Source: Ricinus communis (taxonomy: Eukaryota > Streptophyta > Magnoliopsida > Malpighiales > Euphorbiaceae). Taken from it: a stretch of DNA of 64,000 nt. The notes under the pieces were generated by a model. The model saw only the letters and a program-made list of their open reading frames with translations. It made no database searches and was not told the origin of the DNA. A program made the position numbers and the translations under genes. Shown here in pieces: positions 56,352-64,000 of this stretch (position 1 is its first letter; each line of letters starts with the position of its first letter). Location of the stretch: positions 25,034,342 through 25,098,341 of the forward strand of contig NC_063256.1 of NCBI RefSeq assembly GCF_019578655.1. Reading direction: 5' to 3'.

Positions 56352-58646
56352 GGTATGCAAGAAGGGCACACGTTGATAGTTGACCCATCATCAACCATCA
56401 CGCATGGGGTTCTCTTACCTTTCACTTCTGCTGCTATGTAGAGGGCCTTGTTATGATCTCCTCCCTCAAGTGGTGGGTCTTACCCGAGAAGGTGATCATC
56501 CCGGTGGTTTTTTCAATTACCATTTTGATAATCTCCTTAGGGGTAGCTATTGTGCTAACACTTCTACCAGACAAGGAGTGAATCAAAGCCTTTCTATGGT
56601 CTGATGAATGCATCAACAATTCCTAGACATCGGTTATCTTCTTTTCCTTCTTTCATCGTCCTAACAATATGGTGTCTCCGTCTTCAGGTGCTTACTTCTC
56701 TTACTTCAGCTCTTGTACCCCGGCTTCCTTAGCCTTACCTACTGACTCAGCCTCGAAATCATTGTCCATTCAGATGTCCTTAGCCTCGCCATCTTGAACT
56801 TCACTCTCATCCCTAGAGCTATACCAGATGTCAATAGCCATGACCGACTTCTTTTCCCCTTCTTTCTAGACCTCCAAGAGATAAAGCTCACAAGTGGCTT
56901 GATCGTCATCTGATCCCCAACCACTTGGCATAATATCCTCAATTCGAATATCAACCGAGGATGGACCTTGAAGTCATATTTGTCCAAGGGCTACCCAAGC
57001 AAGTCTTCACACTCATACCGAGGAAGTTGCTCAACCTTCCATTCTCTAGAGTCAATTAAGGTCTGAATCTCGTGCCTGAGACAGTTGCACTGGTCCATCA
57101 CATGCCCGAAAGCCTGGTGATACTCACAATACTAACTATTTTGAGGCTTAGGACAATCTTTTGGAGAATGAGGCTTAGTCTTCCTACTCCATTTCAAGTT
57201 TCGAAACACCACAGATAGTGGTGCCCCCAGCTCGGTGAAGCTTCTTTGTGGGCTATCTGGTTTGGCTTCTGGCTCGGTTTGAGGTATGTTTACAAAAGAT
57301 TTCATGATCTCCTCTTCGATGAAATCAGAGTTGATCATGGATACTTGGTTTGTGGGTGGCATGTTATTATAGCTTGGTAAGGGGTCTCTTCTAGTACTGG
57401 GTTGGTTAGGGTCAGTGAGCTCTCCGGATAAGGTCCTAGATTTCGTGTTTCCACCATATGCAGTTATCGGTATGGTGGTTAGGTGCTTGGTGGAATTTAT
57501 AATAGGTGTTGGGTTTGTGTCCGAAAGCATTTGGATTCGGTGGATTCTTTAGGGTGGTAGGTTGGAGCATGCCATTCTGAACCAATCTCTCAAAGATCTT
57601 AGAGAGAGGTTGCTTGAAGTTGGAGAACTTCCTCGGTTATTGCACAGCATTCACATCCAAGGTCCTGCTCCCTCTAGCCTAGTAGTTCACCCTTTCGCCG
57701 GTTCTCATAATTTTTCTTTTATTGTTCTCTATCTCCTTGACATGTAGCCCATCATCGTATAAATCCATAAAGGTCTTAGGGTTCATCATCTGCAACCTTT
57801 CAACCCATGCTGGAAGAATGTTCCAGACCACCATACGAACTTGGTCCTTTTTAGAGGCTTATTCTTCACCAATCCCGCCTTATTCCTCCATCTGGTCAAG
57901 GAATCAGAGAACTCATTCAGCTTTTGCTTGGTGGATTCAAGATCCCTGATTGACACTTCCAAATGAGTGTTATAGTCATACTACTTGACAAAATAATTGC
58001 ATAATCATGTCATTTAGCTTTGGCAGACTTTTCCAGACCGTGATACTAGTTGACAGCGGGTCCTTCAAGTGATAGCACAATTAGCTTGACAATCTAGGTC
58101 CTGCTCAGCTGAGTAGTTCCAATGATAGTTACGTACTGCTTCAGATGAACCTTCGGATCACCAGTTCTGTTGAATTTGTTCATCTCGGGTATTCTGAACT
58201 TTGCAGGCAGCTTGTCTTCCCTCATCAAAACCAGCTCTTTGAATTCATAGTTAGGATCCAAACCTTTAATTGCCAGCATACCTTGCATCTTGTCAAGTTG
58301 GGCACTCAAACCACTCACATGTTGGTGGCAAGGGCAGTCTCCCTGTTAGCTTGGTCTAGCATGAACTTATCAAAGCCCTAAAAATTATGGGGCACTCCCT
58401 TCTAGCTAGGTTTTCAGCATCGGCATTACCATTAGTCGTGCTAGTAGTAGTTTCAACAACAACCACAACCAGGTCAATAGCAATAGAAGGGTTAACCGGT
58501 GCAACATGAGCAGCAGGTGGGGCTTAGTTTGTAGCCATCCTAGCCAAAAGTTGTTAAAGCTCTTCTCGAATCACACCCCTCAAGTCATCAATGACAATAT
58601 TCTTAAGGATCTCGATGTCTTATTCATTAGCTCTTTCATTGGCCAT
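56352..58646 (-). pseudogene. Element G gag and protease N-terminal part
   Basis: The ATG is at 58646 (M-A-N-E-R-A-N-E, then a stop). A coiled N-terminal region leads to M-S-G-L-S-A-Q-L-D-K-M and the capsid start F-R-I-P-E-M-N-K-F-N-R-T-G-D-P-K-V-H-L-K (58318-58094). A P/T/S-rich linker is at 57530-57132. The protease active site V-D-D-G-S-T-I-N-V lies near 56390 and ends at the insertion of B. The capsid and linker are separated by frameshifts. Confidence 0.75.
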
Positions 58647-59466
58647 CTACTTAGTACCTTGGCATCTTGGTCTTTCTAAGTGTTCTAACACAACTCTGAT
58701 CCTTGGAGACGTGGACACTCTTTCCAATCTCCCACTATCTTATCTTTTTCAACCCACGGGAGAATCTATATGGCTAAAAAATAATGGTTAGTATGATGCA
58801 TGAGATGCATGATGCACGTGCAATGCACAAGGAAAAAGTATAAAGGTTAGCGCACACAGTAGTATACAATTCATCCTTCCAATCTTATTACTCCTACACA
58901 CAATTCATGGTGAGTCTTTCTTTCCTAGGATTTTGGGTTTGGGCTTTCTATCAACAGGGCATAGTAGGCCCGACATGTATGCTGTAAGCTTTCAAAGAAA
59001 ATTTAAACAAACAAAGCGATGTTTCTCAGTATAAGAAAGTCTGCATATTCTAGGCCTAGGGCCTGATTCCACATTTTTAGGTCAAGGCCTTTCAGTACTT
59101 GGGCTTAAGATATAAGAAAAAACATCTCACACAGTAAGCAATGGAGTTCCTAAGGGAGATTACTACAGTCAGTACCATGAGCTGAGTCTTAGGTAAGGAT
59201 AAAAGGCTCCCACAAGCAAAAAAGTGTCTTCCTTGACTCGTCTTCCCACTCAAAGGTCCATGCGATGAAAGAAATTCACTCATTACTTATGAATGATGGT
59301 AGCTAGTGTCGCAATTCTAGGATTTTAGTGGAACCAAAGAACTGCTAGCCGACGTTATCGGGACTATATGGACCAAAGTGTACAGTATGTGAAACTGTAG
59401 TAATGCAAGAATAATCTATTAAATAATAAATTAAAGACAAGCATACACTGGAATCAGCTTCTCTTA
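58647..59466 (-). other. Element G 5' leader
   Basis: It lies between PBS and gag ATG, about 820 bp. It contains several short frames and CATGATGCA repeats at 58796-58825 but nothing I can name. No intron signals were established. Confidence 0.5.
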
Positions 59467-59484
59467 TTCCTAGTGGAGTCGCCA
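59467..59484 (-). other. Primer-binding site of element G (tRNA-Arg type)
   Basis: On the minus strand it reads TGGCGACTCCACTAGGAA, close to TGGCGACTCCGCTGGGGA, the tRNA-Arg complement used by Ogre/Tat elements. It abuts the LTR end at 59486. Confidence 0.85.
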
Positions 59485-59485
59485 C

Positions 59486-61661
59486 TGTGGGCAGTGGTTT
59501 CGGGCGTGTACCCAATTGTCTTTAGCGATTACCACACTGTAAGGCTTTTCAACCTAATCGGGAACACGCTAACTAATCACTGAGACTAGCGCGGAGATGG
59601 AAGTCGCTACCCGGGTAATCACCAAGACACTTTTACTAATGAGTAGTGTTTCTCAAATTCCATAAGGAAGCTTATGCCACAAATCCAGAGATGGATCCGA
59701 AAGCCAACTTCCTTATTTGTATATATTAGTCTTTAATTTTATTGTTTAACAAATTATTCCCTATAAATGCAAGCAAACTATACACAGGCATACCAAAACA
59801 ATACACATGATTCACCTAGGTCTAGCCCGTTTTATTCGAATCTAGCCCATAGTAGAGTTGTTAGCCTCATTTACTAGTTAATTATGTGTACCCACCTAGT
59901 CTTACCCATTACATGTTATACTTTTGATTTCCAGCCTTTAGACCTAATCGACTACTTATTATGATAAGGCCCATTCATTGTGATTCTAATTCTATTTAAG
60001 CCCAAGTCCTAACTAAACAATGCCAAGGCCAGCTAAGTCTACTTAGATTTTAGAGTTTTGGGTCCAATTAATATTGATTAGCCTATTGGACTACAATATT
60101 CATGTTGGATCCAGTTTTAATCCTAAGTTTATGTGCTCTATTTTAATTAATCAATCATATAATACATATTTAATTAATCATATAATAAGCAAGAACAAAC
60201 AAAATAAAAGTAGAAAGTAAAACCAATTATTCCAACCCGGCCTACAACTACGATTGCGGAAGGAAAAGACCTAAAAATTATACAGAATGTTGGAATACAT
60301 CAAAATTCATCCAAAAAATAAAAAATGGAGGCAACACTTGAACAATGATTGGCTTTAAGGTTCCAGGCTAGTTGTTGTCAATTCATTAGTACATTTTTGC
60401 TACCCCGAAGCCAAGTTTCACATGCACAAATAGTAAAATTAATTAGAATATGAAATAAAATGAAATAAATAACCAATTAAAAATAATAGGAATTAATTGA
60501 AAGATCGAGAAACCCTAAAACTAATAAAAGCCCTAAAATTGAAATTATAGTAATCAAATATATGGCAAATCAATCATGCGATCATATTAAACATATTTAA
60601 TTGCCTAATCACAATGGAAAAATATATCTAAACATTAATCCTATGATATATTTCTAATTAGATCCAAAGCCCTAATTGGCAAAATATCATATTTCAAAAT
60701 CCAATAATCGTGCATATTCACAAAAACCCTAACCTAATCATACTGATCATAAATTATAATCCTAATCATGTTTCTAAAAGCAAATAATAAAAAAAATAAA
60801 AAAAATGAATGAACTAATTTCTAGGATGATGATGGAAGCATGATTGAATGAACCCTCAGGTTGTCACCGTAGTTGATAAATCTGCGAGTCTCAGCTAATG
60901 AGAATGCAGTCGAGCCTAAGACCGAGTAGGAATCCAGTGTTGGATCTAGTATAGAGAAGTCTTTTGTCGATTTAGAAACAGGTTTTCAAAAATGATTTTT
61001 TCTTTAATGGCTTGTTTCCAAAAACTGTTATTTCTCAATGATTTGAGTCGTTTGTTGTCAAATAAGAATGACAGTCTTTTTCTTTCTTTTCTCTCTGATT
61101 TTTCTCCTTGTGTTTTCTTTCTCAGTATTTTTTAAGTATCGATATCAGTTGTTGCCAAATTCCAATTCTTAATTATTAACCTTAGCCCTAATCATCTCAT
61201 TCTATTTATAGAGGTGGGGTTTAAAGGCAAACCCTAAGGGAGACAATAGGTTTTCAAAATAATACTAATAAATATCCAATTTTATTTTTAAAATTTAAAT
61301 AATTATTAATAAAAATAAAGATTATCGTCAAGAAAACCTTCTAGAATCTATATCTAGATGTAAAATCGTCGAGAAAGATGACCTCGGAGTGCAAAAACCC
61401 AATCGGCTCTATGTAGAGGAAGTTTGAAAACTTTGCAAGTAGGTCCTTAAACTTGTGAAAAATTTTGTTTTAACCCTCAAACTTTATTTTTTTGACAAGT
61501 CTAAATTGATTTTAAAAAAGGTAATTCTAATTGGATTAACGTCAACCCTAGCCTCAGATTCGCCTTTCCTTCATCTCTCAAGACCCGAGAAGGCAATAAC
61601 TTTCATCATAAGGTTTTATATTTTTTTCTCAATATCTAGATCCGGAAAAGGAGTGTTGACA
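59486..61661 (-). repeat. 5' LTR of element G
   Basis: The 2176-bp LTR starts (minus) TGTCAACACTCC and ends CCCACA at the PBS. Its 5' third (60926-61661) is the part shared with the truncated 3' LTR at 38576-39326. CTATTTATAGAGG at about 61202 gives a minus-strand TATA-like site. The remainder is AT-rich without coding. Confidence 0.85.
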
Positions 61662-62700
61662 TAGTGATTTAGGTATTGACCAATCCTACATCTACTCTAC
61701 AATCTCTAATTGGTACTACACTAACAATGATCCTTTTAGGGGGTGCAAGATCACACCCAACTATTTCCAATCTCACTCTCAAACTTAATATTTAAGCCCA
61801 CACTAAATCTTACAAGAGATTTTTCCTATTTAGGCTAACTTTCAAACCTTTTTCTAAGTATTTATGGTTCACGCTCAAATCCTAAAAGTGTTTATGGCTC
61901 ACACTCAAACCTTATTATAACCAAATATAAAGAAATAAATCTAAGAAATGTGTAAAATTGAAGAGCAATGATATAACACTAAAGAAGATTATTGATTAAC
62001 ATAAATATCTTTTGGATGAGGTATTTATAGCCCCAAACTGCCAAAGAGAAGTTACCCTATAATCATAGGCCATATCCTTACTTTTAGCTCTTAATAGTGC
62101 ATTAAATACACTCTCAGAGCACATTCACGATTGCAATACTCATATCGTACTCACAATATCTAAATAGTGGTTGCAATTCTTAAAGTTATAAATGACTCTT
62201 TTCCACCTGTTGCTCTCCCAGTGGACTTTAAATATATGATCTTTAGAGACTTCTTAATGGTTATTAATGTCGCGGTCGCGATCTCCTCATAGCAGTCATG
62301 ATCTCATCAAAACCAAGGAAGACTATATAGCGCTCCGAATCGCATTCGCGATCTTGGCATTATTTTTATGCTTTTTTCATTGTTTCTCGCGGTCGCAATT
62401 TCAGCTCTACTACAATAGCTCCTGGAAATATGAATTTTGCACTAACAACATATTGATAGTAGTCAATTTAGAAGGTAAAATGATTTTAAGGCTTTTGAAC
62501 ACTAACTTAAAAACCCGACAAAAGAGACTTGAAAAATATAATTAGTACTATTTAATGTTATTATCAAATAAATTTATGAAATGAGTTAAGCTAACAAAGA
62601 GATAAATATTTACATAAACTCACCTCCATATGTTCACTTATAGCAATTCTACTACAAGATGCAATCGTAACATCTTAAAGTTGGCATCAAAGGAATCCCT
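61662..62700 (-). mobile_element. Probable LTR fragment of an unknown element
   Basis: On the minus strand, GC-rich motifs (GCGACCGCGA, ATCGCGAATGCG, GATCGCGACCGCG at 62395-62268) precede a TATA-like CTATAAATAC at 62021-62030. This is a layout like an LTR U3-R. Neither terminus could be fixed, and no PBS or second copy is present. Element G's right end abuts it, so G may have inserted here. Confidence 0.35.
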
Positions 62701-64000
62701 CCTTATCCCAATGTCTATCTCGTTTTTCCACTTTTTATTTTTTCATTTTCAGCATAATCACTGTTGCTCAATCAAGTTTGATTTCTTAAATTTGTGAATT
62801 AAAGCATCAGTATTTGAAGATTTGTTTTCACTTCAATTTTATTTATAATTCTCTATTGAAAGATAGATGGTTACTTTAAGATTGTTGATTATTTTGCATT
62901 TCTATTACAATTTATTAGGAATTATCAATTAGAAATTAAATTAAATCATTGGGTTTTATTGCATGAAAAAGTTGGGGTTTTATAGTGGCAGAGGATGATA
63001 TAATGCACATAGCACTATGAAAAAGCGGGCAAGAGTATGACATTGTCTTCTCCAACAATGGACCAAAGTCAGTTAGATCCTTACTCCACTTATCTTGAAC
63101 AGTAACTTTTCATGCTCCAGAGATTTTAAAAGCGACGAATAATTTTAATTATCTGTTCGAATTATAACTCTGCTAATAGATGTATCAAACCCATGATTTA
63201 TATATATATAGAAATGAATAATTGCATTAGTCAGCAATCAAAGAAAGAATATCATGACAAACAGCATCATGCACTTAAAGAAGGTACATCCTCCAAAAGC
63301 ACAACCTCATCCTCTAAACAGTCGGCCCATGTTACAATGCCTCCTACAATGCAATTTATATCCAAGAAAAATTAAGTTTGGTGGTGAGTGATATTTTCTT
63401 TTAGATTTATCAACTAACTAATCTACTTTGAGGTCCATCCATCCTAATTTATTAAGCCATTAGGTCTTGATTCTCCACTCATCAAAAATTGTATAATAAA
63501 AGCGAATCATATTGCTAATTTTAACAATCTCTTTCTGTTTTAGTTTAATCTTTTGAAGAGGAATATAGGAGCAGTCCCAATTTTAACCTCTATTGCTATC
63601 TTTTCCCTTTTAACTTTTTTAAATTTTAAATTGCTTTCAATCTATAACTTTGAAGTTTGATGGATTCGAAGTTATAAAAGATACAAACTTATGAGGGGTA
63701 TTATTTCATTTCTTTTGTTTTCTATTCAATCCTTTGGAAAAATAGTCTAAACATTGCTAATTCTTTTTCAATATTAAACTTTACAAGTGTTTTAACAATG
63801 AATTAGCTATGAACAGAATGTTATTGTACTTAGTTTAGTAAAGTTTCATGATTCCATTATTTATTAATATTTTTATTTTATTTTTTTATTGATATAATTA
63901 TAGAATTTATATAAATATTTAAAAAATTAAAATTAATACGATTTTATAAAAAATTAAAACTGTTGAAAACCGCATACAGCTTTTTATTTTGTTATAAAAT
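62701..64000. other. AT-rich interval without recognised genes
   Basis: No homologous protein, LTR or RNA gene was recognised. A 60-codon open frame at 63193-63375 (S/T/K/Q-rich, ending F-I-S-K-K-N) has no resemblance I can name, and its codon usage is not informative. A TA run precedes it at 63199. Confidence 0.4.

Larger units (their letters stand above)
39327..61661 (-). mobile_element. Element G, Tat/Ogre-lineage gypsy, split by B
   Basis: On the minus strand it has a 5' LTR (59486-61661), tRNA-Arg PBS, leader, gag (from 58646), protease, RT, two RNase H domains, integrase, an antisense extra ORF and the truncated 3' LTR. The dual RNase H, the PBS type and the antisense ORF together place it in the Tat lineage. 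Element B (44552-56351) lies within its protease. Stops are numerous. The full unit without B would be about 11 kb. Confidence 0.85.

Noticed and set aside
62674..62690. TTGGCATCAAAGG as a tRNA-Met-type primer-binding site
   Set aside because: It has too many differences from TGGTATCAGAGC, no LTR end directly before it, and the LTR-like segment here reads in the other orientation.
63193..63375. Small S/T/K-rich frame as a host gene
   Set aside because: It has only 60 codons, no homology I recognise, no splice context and an AT-rich setting. Chance cannot be excluded.

Overview
The window is a block of nested plant transposable elements with no convincing host protein-coding gene and no rRNA, tRNA or CRISPR. 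It is AT-rich. Its elements carry tRNA-Asp-type primer sites (Athila-like) or a tRNA-Arg-type site (Tat/Ogre-like), and there are chromovirus-like polyproteins, a MULE, a MULE-type MITE and a LINE-like RNase H fragment. This points to a flowering plant, probably a eudicot, in repeat-rich heterochromatin. I cannot name the species.

Layout. (1) 1-13.2 kb: a mosaic of an unclassified composite repeat (unit A of about 0.75 kb and unit B of about 0.23 kb), including a long inverted repeat at the left edge. Inserted into it are a solo LTR (1482-2426, TSD TTTCT), a minus-strand chromovirus-like gypsy element E (2523-8264, TSD CCATG), an antisense solo LTR (9715-10596) and LTR fragments. (2) 13.2-18 kb: a truncated MULE on the minus strand whose first exon and PB1-like domain are readable, a possible Helitron end, a 501-bp MITE with a perfect 9-bp TSD, and a LINE-like RNase H fragment. 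(3) 17.97-38.6 kb: Athila-like element A (5' LTR, gag-pol, ORF2, no 3' LTR), fused at 33,151-33,155 to a second Athila-like element F (no 5' LTR). The non-autonomous element C (24,206-30,095, TSD ATTAG) sits in A's integrase. A solo LTR of the C family (D, 33,772-35,206) sits in F's reverse transcriptase. (4) 38.6-61.7 kb: minus-strand Tat/Ogre-like element G, with dual RNase H, a tRNA-Arg PBS and an antisense extra ORF. Its protease is split by Athila-like element B (44,552-56,351, TSD GGTAT). (5) 61.7-64 kb: an LTR-like minus-strand segment, then AT-rich DNA with nothing I recognise.

All polyproteins carry stops, frameshifts or catalytic substitutions, so every element here looks defective. 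The order of insertion can be read directly: C is younger than A, D is younger than F, B is younger than G, and E and the solo LTRs are younger than the A/B repeat mosaic. The most interesting signals are not single genes. The pol-ORF2 spacers of A, B and F each look like an LTR promoter (GC-rich CACGG repeats followed by a TATA box). A box just downstream of pol is conserved in all four Athila-related elements. One LTR family encodes a repeat-rich polyprotein tail in its own U3.
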